A stretch of DNA of 64,000 bases from Microbacterium trichothecenolyticum (GTDB taxonomy: Bacteria > Actinomycetota > Actinomycetes > Actinomycetales > Microbacteriaceae): positions 90,949 through 154,948 of the forward strand of contig NZ_JYJA01000030.1 of NCBI RefSeq assembly GCF_000956465.1, written 5' to 3'. A program made the translations under genes and the position numbers. Below, in pieces: positions 7,777 to 16,614 of the stretch (position 1 is its first letter; the number at the start of each line of letters is the position of its first letter). The notes under the pieces are model-generated. The model was not told the origin of the DNA, made no database searches, and saw nothing but the letters and a program-made list of their open reading frames with translations.

Positions 7777-10698
7777 ATGAGAACGCGCACGAGGTCCCGA
7801 GTCCTATCCAGAAGCGCGGCGGTGACGACGGCGGTTGCCCTCGCGCTCACCGGCGCTCTCGCGCCCACCGCCGCGCAGGCGGCGATCGACGCCCAGCCGA
7901 TCATCCACTACACGTTCGACTCCACCTCGGGCGCGACGATCCCCGACGTCTCAGGCAACGGCCACAACGCGACGCTGCGCCAATCGGGCGGCTCCGTCAG
8001 CAACGGCATCCTGGATCTCCCCGGCGGCGCCCGCGCGACGACCGCCTACGTCGAGGTCCCGACGACGGCCCTCGTCGGCAAGACGAACCTGACGATCTCC
8101 ACGTGGATGTCCAACCGCACCGGTCCCGCCAACGTCGCGGCCGCCTTCATCGGCGCGCCCGTCGCTTCGGGCGCGTCGTACTCGTCGGCATACTGGCTGC
8201 TCAACCCGACCAACCCGAGCGGCTACGTGAAGTCCGTGGTCACCAACACCGTCAGCGCGAGCGCTCCGTGGGGCACCGAGGTCGGCGCCGGCGCGACCAA
8301 CGCCGCGACCACCGGTGCGCGCACTCCGTCGGGGATGTCGCTCTACACGACCGTCATCGACGGCACCACCGGCCAGCTGCGCGTCTACGTCAACGGCTCC
8401 CGCATCTCGCAGACCGCGATCGCGCGCAACGTGTCGTCGTTCGGTTCGTCGCTCGTGTCGTACATCGGCCGCTCCACCTACAACGACGCCAACTGGAACG
8501 GACAGGTCGACGACTTCGCCGTCTACGGCCAGGCGCTCGGCGACGGCGACGTGCAGGCACTGTTCGCCGGTGAGGCGCTCGACCGCGCCGTCGCCTCCGT
8601 CTCGGTGCCCGGCAGCGCGACGGCGAACTTCACCGTCCCCACCACCAGCTACGGCGCAACGGTGTCGTGGACGTCCGACGACGCCGCGATCGCCGTGACC
8701 GGCGGCACCGCCAGTGTGACCCGTCCCGCCGCGGGCTCCGGCGACGCCACAGTGACCCTCACCGCGACCTTCACCGTCGGCGCAGAGTCGCGCACCCAGA
8801 CGTACGACGTGGTCGTGCCCGAGGACCTCGCCGACGACGTGAAGGCCGACGCCGACCTCGACGCGATCGCCATCCGCGGCGCCGACAACATCCGCACCAA
8901 CTTCTCGGTGCCGGCTTCCGGCCCCCAGGGGTCGACCGTCGAGTGGGCGGTCGCCTCGGGCGGCGGGAACGCGTCGCTGCGCGACGGCGTCACCGCCGGC
9001 TCGCGCACCGTGGTGGTCCAGCGCCCCGCCGCCGGAAGCGCTGCCGCCGAGGTCGTGCTCACGGCGACGGCCCGCAACGGCTCGGCCGAACGCACCCGCG
9101 AGTACCGCGTGAAGGTGCAGCCTATGCCCGGCGGAGACAGCAAGACCGAGGCCTACGTGTGGGCCTTCTTCACCGGTGAGGGCGCGGGCGCCGAGAAGGT
9201 CAGCCTCGCGGCCTCGAAGGGCAACGACGCGCTCGCGTGGAACACCCTGAACAACGGCCAGCCGCTGTTCACGTCCACCCAGGGCACTGCCGGGCTCCGC
9301 GACCCGTTCATCATCCGCGCGCCGGAGGGCGACCGGTTCTACATGCTCGCGACCGACCTCAAGATCGACGGGCTCGCCGGCGGCTTCACCACCGCGCAGA
9401 TCTCGGGTTCGCGCTACATCGAGGTGTGGGAGTCGGACGACCTCGTCAACTGGTCGAACCAGCGTCACGTCAAGGTGTCGTCGGACTACGCGGGCAACAC
9501 CTGGGCGCCGGAGGCGTACTGGGACGAGGAGCTCGACACGTTCGTCGTCTTCTGGGCCTCGAACATCTACCCGACCACGAACGCGGCCGACCGCACCGCC
9601 GTCACCTACAACCGGATGATGTATGCGACCACGGACGACTTCGTGACGTTCTCCGAGGCGAAGGTGTGGAGCGACGTGCGTCGTGGCACCGGCCTGGGGC
9701 TCATCGACTCGACCGTCGCCAAGGTGGACGACACCTACTACCGGTTCACCAAGGACGAGGCATCCATGACCATCCGTCAGGAGAAGTCGACCGACCTGCT
9801 CGCGACCATCTCGGGTGCGCTCCCCGGAACCACGGGCTCGGCGAACCAGTGGACGCTGATCAAGGAGCGCGTCGCCTCGGGCCTGCCGAACGGCGAGCCG
9901 GGCGGCACGTACTCGAGCGGCGAGGGTCCGAGCATCTTCCCCGCTAACGAGGGCGATGTGAACAACCTCGACTGGTTCCTGTTCATCGACCAGCCGAATT
10001 ACCACGGCGGCCCGAACTATTACATCCCGTTCGGCTCGAACGACATCACCAACGGCGACTCGTGGCAGCCGCTCGGCGCAAAGCTGCGCGCCAACCTGCC
10101 GCAGAACTCCGACGGCGGCAAGCCGCGTCACGGCACCGTGATCCCGGTCACGCGCGCCGAGTACCAGAAGGTGCTCGAGGCGTACCAGCCGAACCTCGCG
10201 GTGGCCTCGGTCGGCGCGGTCGATGTGAACACCCTGACCGGTGTCGCGCCCGTTCTCCCGCAGGCGCAGCTCACCAAGGCCGACGGCTCGAGCGAGACCG
10301 TCGCGGTGCAGTGGGCCGCAGTGGACGCCGCCGACTATGCCACGCCTGGCACGTTCACAGTGTCGGGCATCGCGCAGGATGCCTCGCGCATGCCCGTCGA
10401 GGCGACGGTGACCGTCGAGGCGGCCATCGACGTCGAGGTGACCGCCGAGACGCGCTGCGTCGCCGGCAAGGTCGTGCTGACGGCGAAGGTCGCGAACACG
10501 GGTGACGCCGCCGCGACCGTCGAGATCGAGACAGGCTACGGCACGAAGTCGGCGACGATCGCCGCCGGCAAGTCCGCGTCCTACTCGTTCACCACGCGCG
10601 CCGCGTCGGTCGCACAGGGAGAGGTCGCCGTCGAGGTGACCCAGGCAGGTGCGACCGGCACCGTCGCGGCGGCCTACACCGCGCGTTCGTGCGGCTGA
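7777..10698 (+). CDS. Exported LamG-Ig-Ig-GH43 glycosidase
   Basis: Predicted 973-residue exported enzyme. ATG at 7777 has GAGGA 8 bases upstream and begins a textbook signal peptide; in-frame ATGs at 7639 and 7696 lack ribosome sites and the signal would then be far inside. Order: signal peptide (1-33), LamG (about 38-230), two Ig-like repeats (about 265-450), GH43 domain (about 455-805), a Big_4-like module, and the shared C-terminal module (893-973, RCVAGK to SCG). Catalytic candidates are Asp509 in LRDPF, Asp644 in IDST and Glu716 in EGPSIF. The catalytic domain aligns end to end with that of the 818-3523 product (for example WAPEA and VWES motifs), so the two are paralogues that may differ in linkage preference. 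It probably acts on arabinofuranosyl side chains. Confidence 0.85.
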   Translation: MRTRTRSRVLSRSAAVTTAVALALTGALAPTAAQAAIDAQPIIHYTFDSTSGATIPDVSGNGHNATLRQSGGSVSNGILDLPGGARATTAYVEVPTTALVGKTNLTISTWMSNRTGPANVAAAFIGAPVASGASYSSAYWLLNPTNPSGYVKSVVTNTVSASAPWGTEVGAGATNAATTGARTPSGMSLYTTVIDGTTGQLRVYVNGSRISQTAIARNVSSFGSSLVSYIGRSTYNDANWNGQVDDFAVYGQALGDGDVQALFAGEALDRAVASVSVPGSATANFTVPTTSYGATVSWTSDDAAIAVTGGTASVTRPAAGSGDATVTLTATFTVGAESRTQTYDVVVPEDLADDVKADADLDAIAIRGADNIRTNFSVPASGPQGSTVEWAVASGGGNASLRDGVTAGSRTVVVQRPAAGSAAAEVVLTATARNGSAERTREYRVKVQPMPGGDSKTEAYVWAFFTGEGAGAEKVSLAASKGNDALAWNTLNNGQPLFTSTQGTAGLRDPFIIRAPEGDRFYMLATDLKIDGLAGGFTTAQISGSRYIEVWESDDLVNWSNQRHVKVSSDYAGNTWAPEAYWDEELDTFVVFWASNIYPTTNAADRTAVTYNRMMYATTDDFVTFSEAKVWSDVRRGTGLGLIDSTVAKVDDTYYRFTKDEASMTIRQEKSTDLLATISGALPGTTGSANQWTLIKERVASGLPNGEPGGTYSSGEGPSIFPANEGDVNNLDWFLFIDQPNYHGGPNYYIPFGSNDITNGDSWQPLGAKLRANLPQNSDGGKPRHGTVIPVTRAEYQKVLEAYQPNLAVASVGAVDVNTLTGVAPVLPQAQLTKADGSSETVAVQWAAVDAADYATPGTFTVSGIAQDASRMPVEATVTVEAAIDVEVTAETRCVAGKVVLTAKVANTGDAAATVEIETGYGTKSATIAAGKSASYSFTTRAASVAQGEVAVEVTQAGATGTVAAAYTARSCG

Positions 10699-10739
10699 GA
10701 TGAACGGATGCCGCGGGCCTGAGTCCCGCGGCCGACCCG

Positions 10740-10770
10740 AGGCCCCGGCGGATCCGTTCCGCCGGGGCCT
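10740..10770 (+). terminator. Terminator of the 7777-10698 gene
   Basis: A perfect 13-bp stem AGGCCCCGGCGGA / TCCGCCGGGGCCT with a 5-base loop is followed by a T-rich tail. A smaller hairpin (CCGCGGG / CCCGCGG) lies at 10711-10731. Confidence 0.7.
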
Positions 10771-11036
10771 TCGTCGTGTCGCGTACGGTGACCGATCGGA
10801 CCATGTCCCGGCTGACGGGTTGTGGCACACGGCATCCGTCCCCCATCAGCGTGTCGAGCCCACCAGAAACCCGGCCCGCGAGCACCTCCGGGGCGGACTC
10901 GACGACGCGCCGCACGCGCCCAGGCGCCCGGGCCAGGACCGCGGGCGGAAGTCGCGCGCGAGTCGCCAAGACACGCCTGACGGCCAGTGTCGCGCCCGGC
11001 GTGTTGTGGCGACTCGAGTGCGGGGAGGGGAGAACG

Positions 11037-11068
11037 AACGGCCCGCGGTCCGAAGACCGCGGGCCGTT
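11037..11068 (-). terminator. Terminator of the 11086-13062 gene
   Basis: A perfect 14-bp inverted repeat AACGGCCCGCGGTC / GACCGCGGGCCGTT with a short loop, 18 bases beyond the stop on the minus strand. Confidence 0.7.
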
Positions 11069-11085
11069 CCCTCGTGCGTGCCGCG

Positions 11086-13062
11086 TCAGCCGCAGCTGTG
11101 CGCGGAGTACTCCACCGTGCCGGTGAAGGTGAGGTCGCCGGCCGTGCCGGTCACCTCGATCTCACCGTCGGGCGCGGCCGTCAGTCGCGAGTTGAACGTG
11201 CTCGTCACCGTCGCGCCGGCCTTGAGACCGGTGAGGGTCTTCGAGCCGTACGCGGTGGCGATCTGGACGTCCGCCGCGACATCGTCGGCGTTCTTCACCG
11301 ACACCGCGAGGTACGCCTTTCCGGCCACGCACCGCTGGGTGACCGTCGGCTGCAGATCGAGCGCGTTCGCCGCGAGCGTGGGCAGCTCGATCGTGACGTA
11401 GTCCTCGATGTTGCCCGCCGCGTCCTGAGCCTGCACGTGCACGTAGCGGGGCTCCTCGGTGAGCTGCACCGAGAAGGGCTCTTCGTACGTCGCGTACATG
11501 TTGTTCAGCTCGCCGGTCGGCGACGAGTCGGGCCCGTCGGACCACACCGTGCGCGTCACGCCCGAGCCGGGCGCGGCGTCACTCGGCACCAGGGTGAAGG
11601 TGGCCGACGTGCCGTCGACGACGATCCAATCGACTCCGGTGACGGGGGCGACCGTGTCGACCTTGACCGTCTCGGATGCCTCGCCCACGGCGCCGTCCTC
11701 ACTTGTCGCGCGTGCGCTCACCGTGACCTCGCCCTGCGCCGAGACCGCGAAGGGCGCCGTGTAGGCGGTCCACGTCTCGCCGTCGAGGCTGTACTCGATG
11801 CTCTCCACGGGGCTCGCGGTCTCCTCGGCCGTGATCGTCACGGTCGGAGCGGTGGTGTACCAGCCGCTGCCCTGCGGTGCCGCGTCGAACGACAGCGCCA
11901 CGATCGGCTCGTTCTGGTCGACCGGCTCGACCACGAACACCGTCGCGATCGCGCCGGGAGCGTAGCCGTCCACCGCGCCCTCGACGTCGAAGATCGCGTC
12001 GACTTCGGCGTACGCAGCGGGCTCGATCGAGTCCCACTCGACGTCGACTCCGCTGGAGGCGGTGCCGTCCTCGTAGGTCGCGCGCACCGTCGCCGGCAGC
12101 ACCGGCTCGACGCCGGCGGTCGTGATGGTCGCCGAATAGTCGACGCTCTCGATCTCGTCGGACAGGCTGTTCGCCACGTACACCGTGCCGCTCACCGTCT
12201 GCCCGTCGTACCCGGCGGGGTCGCCCACCACCTCGAACTGCCCCGGCGAGGCATAGCTCGACGCCGCGACGCCTGCCCACTCGACGTCCACGTAGCGCAG
12301 CGGACCGTTCTCGCCGATCACCCAGACGGTGTCGGGCAGCGTCGGCGCCGTGCCGGTGACGGTGCGAACCGCCACGGACTGCGCGTCGATGAAGGCGTCG
12401 GGGTTCTCGGGCTCCGGCTCGACGACCGGCGCATTGACGCCCCAGACCTCCCACTCGATCACGCTCGTCGCCTTGCGCTGGCTCTGGAACAGCTGCCGGT
12501 CGAGAACGAGCCGCACCGCGGTGGTGGTGACGGCGTCGAAGTCCGCCTGCACGACCGGCTGGGACGCGACAGGGGCGGCCGTGTTCAGGACCGGTACCGG
12601 GTAGGTGAGGCCCGAGCCGGTGACCGGGGCCCACTCCCCTGCGCTGGTGCGGTACTCGACCTTCCACGATGCCGGGATCATCACGCCCGAATCGCCGCCC
12701 GAGGTGAGGTGGTTCTGCCACAGGTACAGCTTCGACGAGCTCACCGTGACGGGACGCTCCCACGTGTATGTGGCGGTGTCCTGGGTCGGGCTGCCGGGCG
12801 CACCCCACGTTCCCCACATGGCGGAGAGCGTGTTCGTGGGGCCGACGACGCCGTTGTTGAGCGCGGCGGCGGAGTTCCAGCTGGGGACGTAGCTGACCTC
12901 GGTGACCGGCGCGTTCTCACCCGAGGCCAGGGCGAGGTTGATCGGCTCGTCGACGGCACCCGCCGGCACAGCCACCGCTGCTCCCCCGGCGATGAGCGCC
13001 ACGGCCGCGACCAGCGCGATCGCGGCCCTCTTCACTCCGGCTCTGCGGGCACGCGTGTGCAT
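11086..13062 (-). CDS. Exported discoidin/Ig-like protein without a catalytic domain
   Basis: Predicted 658-residue exported protein lying 25 bases behind the GH127 gene, so the two are co-transcribed. ATG at 13062 has GAGAGGA 5 bases upstream; an alternative ATG at 13086 touches the GH127 stop but has only a poor ribosome site. After the signal peptide (1-36) comes a discoidin/F5-8-type-C-like module (about 45-211, with NLALASGEN, MWGTWGAPG and EWEVWGV), two Big_4-like Ig modules (about 225-376), two further Ig or chitobiase-like repeats (about 385-560), and the shared C-terminal module ending SCG. I find no glycosidase catalytic motif. It probably binds substrate or tethers it to the cell surface for the enzymes of the locus. 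Confidence 0.75.
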   Translation of the reverse strand: MHTRARRAGVKRAAIALVAAVALIAGGAAVAVPAGAVDEPINLALASGENAPVTEVSYVPSWNSAAALNNGVVGPTNTLSAMWGTWGAPGSPTQDTATYTWERPVTVSSSKLYLWQNHLTSGGDSGVMIPASWKVEYRTSAGEWAPVTGSGLTYPVPVLNTAAPVASQPVVQADFDAVTTTAVRLVLDRQLFQSQRKATSVIEWEVWGVNAPVVEPEPENPDAFIDAQSVAVRTVTGTAPTLPDTVWVIGENGPLRYVDVEWAGVAASSYASPGQFEVVGDPAGYDGQTVSGTVYVANSLSDEIESVDYSATITTAGVEPVLPATVRATYEDGTASSGVDVEWDSIEPAAYAEVDAIFDVEGAVDGYAPGAIATVFVVEPVDQNEPIVALSFDAAPQGSGWYTTAPTVTITAEETASPVESIEYSLDGETWTAYTAPFAVSAQGEVTVSARATSEDGAVGEASETVKVDTVAPVTGVDWIVVDGTSATFTLVPSDAAPGSGVTRTVWSDGPDSSPTGELNNMYATYEEPFSVQLTEEPRYVHVQAQDAAGNIEDYVTIELPTLAANALDLQPTVTQRCVAGKAYLAVSVKNADDVAADVQIATAYGSKTLTGLKAGATVTSTFNSRLTAAPDGEIEVTGTAGDLTFTGTVEYSAHSCG

Positions 13063-13087
13063 CGGTGTCCTCTCTGTGATCGACATG

Positions 13088-15388
13088 TCAGTTGCCCCCG
13101 TCGATCGGCGCACGGCCTGCGGCGAGGAGGATCCTCTGGCGGTTGCGGGCGGTGAGCAGCCCGGCCGCGACGTACGCCGCCGAGACCTCGCCGACAGCGC
13201 CCAGGAATGCGGACCGGTCGGCGAACGGCGCCCGCTCCCACACCTCGTCGAGCAGGGTCTTGTTCGACCGCTTCGGGTTGGCGACTCCCGCGTCCTGACC
13301 GGCGAACGTGACCGACGGCTCATTGCGCTGGAAGTACATGTGGTAGGCAACGTCGCGCCCGTTGTAGGCGGGCTCGTACGACTGCGACCCGATCGTGAAG
13401 ACGTTCGCCGCGGTCTTCGAGATGCCGCGGGTGACGTCACCCGACAGGTCCAGCCGGTCGGCGAGCGACACCTTCAGGTAGCTGGTCGACGAGCTCGTCG
13501 CCGTCAGCACCACGGGTCCGTACATGAGCGCCTGGATGTCGGGCCGGTCGATCGCGGCCTCCACCCGCACCGTGAGCGGGATGCGCACAGTGATCGTGTC
13601 GCCGGCCGCCCATGCGCGGGAGATGCGCGCGTAGGTGCCGGGCACGGCGTCGACTCCCGCCGGCGCGCCGTTGACCTGGACCTCGGCGCCCGACGACCAG
13701 CCAGGGATGCGCAGGTGCACCGTCAGCGGGCCCGACGGGGCGGTCTTGACCGTGAGAGTGGATGTCTCGCCCTCGGGGTACGACGACACCTGCTCGAGCA
13801 CCAGCCCGGTCTCCTCCCACTCCAGGGTCGACGCGATGTAGAGGTTGACGTAGAGCTCGCTCTGATCGGCGGAGCGGAAGTAGATGCCCTCCTGGTACTT
13901 CACGTGACTCTCGAGCCCGGTCCCACCGCAGCACGTGCCGATGTTGCCGTTGCCGTATTCCTTGCGGGCCCCAGGCTGCACCGGGAACATGTAGAGGTTC
14001 TCGGGGCCGGAGGTCGACTCCTGGTTGCGTCGACCGCCCAGGATGTGGTTCAGCACGGTGCGCTCGAAGTAGTCCATGTACTTCGGGTCCTGCTCGTTGA
14101 AGAACAGGTAGCTGGCGACCTTGAGCATGTTGTAGGCGGCGCACGATTCGGCGTTGCGGGGACCGATGTCGCCCGCGACGGTGTTCGCCGGTCCCCACAG
14201 CTCGCCTTCGCCCGTGCCGCCGTGCGCGTACGAGCGCCCGGGCACCACCATGTCGTAGAAGCCCTTCGAAGCATCCAGAAAGTGGTCGTCGCCGGTCTGC
14301 GCGGCGAGCTTGATGTAGCCGGGGAACTGCGGGATGTGCTGATTGGCGTGCTTGCCGTTGAGCGTGTCGGTGCCCGCGGCGCACGCGTCGACGAGCGTGT
14401 GCAGCGTGAACAGGTGCGCGGCATCGAGGAACTCGCTCTTTGCCGCATCGTTCGAACGCCAGTAGAGCTCGACCAGCACCTCGTTCATGCCGCCGTACTC
14501 ACCCGCGATGTACGAGCCCCACATGCGGGCGAGCTGTGCGGACGTGCACTTCGACAGCCGGCTGTACACCCAGTGGCCGATGCCCTCGGCGAGTGCGAGG
14601 GCCTTCGTGCTGCCTGCCAGGGCGTGCGCGTCGAGGAGGCCCGCGAGGATCTTGTGCAGCGTGTAGTACGGCGCCCAGATCTCGCCGTAGGGTGCGAACT
14701 CCTCCAGCGCCGAGAACTGCCACTCGCCGTAGGCCGAGAGGAAGCCGGGGTGCGAGTAGCGCGGAGCGCCCTGATACTCCTGGGCCGCGAGTGCCGCGCG
14801 GCACTCCTCGAGGCCGTCGACGATCGCGTTGACCTTGTTGAGAAGGGCCACCTCGCCGGTGGAGGCGTAGGCCATCGAGATGCCGCTCAGGAAGTGGCCG
14901 CCATAGTGGCCGCGCAGGCATCCGCCCGCGCCCGCCGTGTTCTGGCCGCGCACGTACTCGCGTGGCCCCCAGCGCTGGAGGTCGGGGTTCGGGCCGAACT
15001 CCTCCCAGCCGCCGGGAGGTGTGGCGCCGTTCGTCGGGAGTCCGGCGTTGCGGCGGAAGACCGCGAGCACCTTGTCGACCGAGTAGGCGCGGTACAGCAC
15101 GAGGTGCTGGTTGAGCGCACGGGTGAAGACACTCTGCCCGAGCGTGACAGAGGTGAGCGGGAACGGCCGGACGCTCCACGACTGGGGGTACACGAGTGTC
15201 TGCGCGGCGCGCACCATGCGCGTGGGGTACGCCGCCCCCGCGGTGCGCAACGCCGCCCCGGGTGCCGGCGCCGCAGCCTGCGCGCCGCCCGCGTCGAGGA
15301 GGCTGGTCGCCGCGACGGCACCCGCGATGGCGAGTCCGCCGCCGAGCACCCTGCGCCGAGTGAGCCCTGACGGGTTCTCTCCGATCAT
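13088..15388 (-). CDS. Tat-exported GH127/GH146-type beta-L-arabinofuranosidase
   Basis: Predicted 766-residue enzyme of the DUF1680 superfamily, whose characterised members release beta-linked L-arabinofuranose using a zinc-bound cysteine nucleophile. ATG at 15388 has AAAGGA 6 bases upstream. The N-terminus carries a twin-arginine signal (TRRRVLGGGLAI followed by an Ala-rich stretch to AQAA), predicting folded export. The zinc and catalytic signature is visible: Glu414-Ser-Cys416 in NAESCAAYN and Cys486-Cys487 in GTCCGGTG. The GTCCGG context differs from the SCCPPN of HypBA1-type GH127 and of the second copy at 31211, so GH146 or another DUF1680 branch is possible. It lacks the shared C-terminal module. 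Two operators cover its promoter, and the binding protein at 11086 follows in the same transcript. Confidence 0.85.
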   Translation of the reverse strand: MIGENPSGLTRRRVLGGGLAIAGAVAATSLLDAGGAQAAAPAPGAALRTAGAAYPTRMVRAAQTLVYPQSWSVRPFPLTSVTLGQSVFTRALNQHLVLYRAYSVDKVLAVFRRNAGLPTNGATPPGGWEEFGPNPDLQRWGPREYVRGQNTAGAGGCLRGHYGGHFLSGISMAYASTGEVALLNKVNAIVDGLEECRAALAAQEYQGAPRYSHPGFLSAYGEWQFSALEEFAPYGEIWAPYYTLHKILAGLLDAHALAGSTKALALAEGIGHWVYSRLSKCTSAQLARMWGSYIAGEYGGMNEVLVELYWRSNDAAKSEFLDAAHLFTLHTLVDACAAGTDTLNGKHANQHIPQFPGYIKLAAQTGDDHFLDASKGFYDMVVPGRSYAHGGTGEGELWGPANTVAGDIGPRNAESCAAYNMLKVASYLFFNEQDPKYMDYFERTVLNHILGGRRNQESTSGPENLYMFPVQPGARKEYGNGNIGTCCGGTGLESHVKYQEGIYFRSADQSELYVNLYIASTLEWEETGLVLEQVSSYPEGETSTLTVKTAPSGPLTVHLRIPGWSSGAEVQVNGAPAGVDAVPGTYARISRAWAAGDTITVRIPLTVRVEAAIDRPDIQALMYGPVVLTATSSSTSYLKVSLADRLDLSGDVTRGISKTAANVFTIGSQSYEPAYNGRDVAYHMYFQRNEPSVTFAGQDAGVANPKRSNKTLLDEVWERAPFADRSAFLGAVGEVSAAYVAAGLLTARNRQRILLAAGRAPIDGGN

Positions 15389-15461
15389 CACTGATCCTTT
15401 CGGTTCTTCTTCGGACCTTGGGCGCACCCGAGCACGGAAGATCACGGCTGGCCCGCTTTGC

Positions 15462-15490
15462 ACGTTAGCGGTACCAGTGAGCGCTAACAA
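15462..15490 (-). promoter_or_regulatory. Promoter of the Tat-exported GH127 operon with paired operators
   Basis: On the minus strand -35 TTGTTA (15485-15490) and -10 TAACGT (15462-15467) are 17 bases apart. Operator-like 14-mers at 15476-15489 (12 of 14) and 15463-15476 (11 of 14) sit one on each hexamer, which suggests strong repression by two repressor dimers. Confidence 0.65.
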
Positions 15491-15517
15491 GCCTTTCGAA
15501 AGTTTTCGGAAGTCCGC

Positions 15518-15547
15518 TTGACCGTGCGTCGGGGGACGGGCCATACT
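15518..15547 (+). promoter_or_regulatory. Promoter of the tatA-tatB pair
   Basis: TTGACC (15518-15523) and CATACT (15542-15547) are 18 bases apart, 58 bases before the tatA start. It is divergent from the GH127 promoter and only about 30 bases from its operators, so shared regulation is possible. Confidence 0.45.
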
Positions 15548-15605
15548 GAGCACTCCCGCGTGGTGTCAGTGCTCACGGCGCCCGTCGATCAAAGGAGACC
15601 ACGAC

Positions 15606-15836
15606 GTGCTCGCGAACCTCAACGGCTGGCATCTGCTGATCGTGCTGGCGGTGATCCTGCTCCTGTTCGGGGCGGCCCGTCTCCCTGCTTTGGCCAGGAG
15701 CGTCGGGCAATCGGCGCGGATCCTGAAGGGCGAGATGCGCCACGCCCCCAAGACCGCAGGCGATGAAGCGGACTCCCCCGCGATCGCCGACGATGCGCCG
15801 GCGGCACGTACAGCGGACACCCGCTCATCGAGTTGA
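15606..15836 (+). CDS. tatA: TatA/E-type twin-arginine translocase subunit
   Basis: This 76-residue protein has the TatA plan: a short N-terminal membrane helix (about residues 8-22, LLIVLAVILLLFG), the hinge FGAARLPALARSVG, an amphipathic helix, and a polar tail. TatA oligomers form the protein-conducting element of the Tat pathway. GTG at 15606 is supported by AAGGAG 8 bases upstream. The second Tat gene starts 10 bases after its stop. No tatC is in the window, so the pair must use a TatC encoded elsewhere, or supplement a main system. Its position beside a Tat-exported glycosidase suggests supply of extra translocase when the locus is induced, which is inference. Confidence 0.85.
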   Translation: MLANLNGWHLLIVLAVILLLFGAARLPALARSVGQSARILKGEMRHAPKTAGDEADSPAIADDAPAARTADTRSSS

Positions 15837-15846
15837 GGCGCGCGCG

Positions 15847-16230
15847 GTGTTCTTCGGCCTCACCGTCGAAAAGGTTTTCTTGATCGGTGTGGTCGGGGCA
15901 GTCCTGCTCGGGCCCGAACGCTTACCGGAACTGTCGCGCAGGCTCGCCCACGGTGTGCGGGCGGCGAAGGCCGCACTGGCGCGCACGACCGCGCGCGTGC
16001 GCGACGAGATGGGGCCGGAGTTCGACGAGGTCGACTGGCAGAAGCTGGATCCTCGGCAGTACGACCCTCGCCGGATCGTCCGCGAGGCTCTGCTCGAGCC
16101 GGTCTCATCATTCCAGCCGCTGCCGCCCCCGCTGCCCGCGGCCGAGGACGCAGCCGCGGCCCTCGATGCGGTGCCCTCCGAGCCCGCCTCCGCGTCACGG
16201 GGCGCGCCTTCCGCGCCGTCGGCCGTCTGA
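15847..16230 (+). CDS. tatB: TatB-like translocase subunit
   Basis: This 127-residue protein begins with the short TatB signature (VFFGLTVEKVFLIGVVGA then LLGPERLPELSRRL), an N-terminal membrane helix followed by a long amphipathic charged helix and a Pro/Ala-rich tail. TatB binds Tat substrates together with TatC. GTG at 15847 has GAGG 8 bases upstream, overlapping the tatA stop, and starts the membrane helix at the correct distance; the frame is open further upstream but there lies inside tatA. TatA and TatB are hard to separate by sequence alone, but the longer helix and length favour TatB. Confidence 0.8.
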   Translation: MFFGLTVEKVFLIGVVGAVLLGPERLPELSRRLAHGVRAAKAALARTTARVRDEMGPEFDEVDWQKLDPRQYDPRRIVREALLEPVSSFQPLPPPLPAAEDAAAALDAVPSEPASASRGAPSAPSAV

Positions 16231-16522
16231 CCGTCGACCGCCCGACCGTCGGCCACCCGCCCGTCGATCGCCCGGGCGTCGGCCGCCCGACCGACGCCCC
16301 GACGACCCTCCGGAGTCCGGAGCCGACCGCGCTGAGCGCCGCACCCGCCGGGGTGGCAGCATCCGCTCTGCTCACTCCGCTCGCCATCCCCCGGCGCGGT
16401 GCAGCCCGTTCCGGTCGGACGACACCCGAGTGACACCTGCGAGCCCGCGTGCTGCCCCACACGAGCCCTTGCCGCGCGACACGCGAGATGACATCCACCA
16501 TCGCGTGCGGCGGCACATGGAA

Positions 16523-16560
16523 CACCGCTGCCGGGCCCCCTTCGGGACCCGGCAGCGGTG
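16523..16560 (+). terminator. Hairpin, probable terminator of the tat genes
   Basis: CACCGCTGCCGGG pairs with CCCGGCAGCGGTG around a 12-base loop. CGTCGGTTTT follows on the plus strand, giving a T-run for rightward transcription. Confidence 0.55.
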
Positions 16561-16572
16561 CGTCGGTTTTGC

Positions 16573-16604
16573 GGAGGCGGCGACGGATGACCGTCGCCGC
16601 CTCC
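16573..16604 (-). terminator. Hairpin, probable terminator of the 16615-21333 gene
   Basis: A perfect 14-bp stem GGAGGCGGCGACGG / CCGTCGCCGCCTCC with a 4-base loop lies 11 bases beyond the leftward gene's stop. Confidence 0.65.
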
Positions 16605-16614
16605 GGACTGTGGA

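Larger units (their letters stand above)
10699..11085. other. Intergenic stretch between convergent genes
   Basis: It contains the terminators of both flanking genes (10740-10770 and 11037-11068). I see no coding frame with a ribosome site, no operator and no repeat in 10771-11036. Confidence 0.6.
16231..16614. other. Intergenic stretch with two strong hairpins and a GC-rich low-complexity run
   Basis: Bases 16231-16310 repeat short CCCGNCCGTCGGCC-like words without a clean period. Hairpins lie at 16523-16560 and 16573-16604. I find no supported gene in between. Confidence 0.6.

Noticed and set aside
7951..10830. A 959-codon minus-strand open frame across the second GH43 gene
   Set aside because: Same reason: Arg/Gly/Val/Asp-rich translation without domains, opposite a well-supported gene.
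16231..16320. Possible tandem repeat array or CRISPR in the GC-rich intergenic run
   Set aside because: The words are not equal in length or spacing, and no spacers are present.
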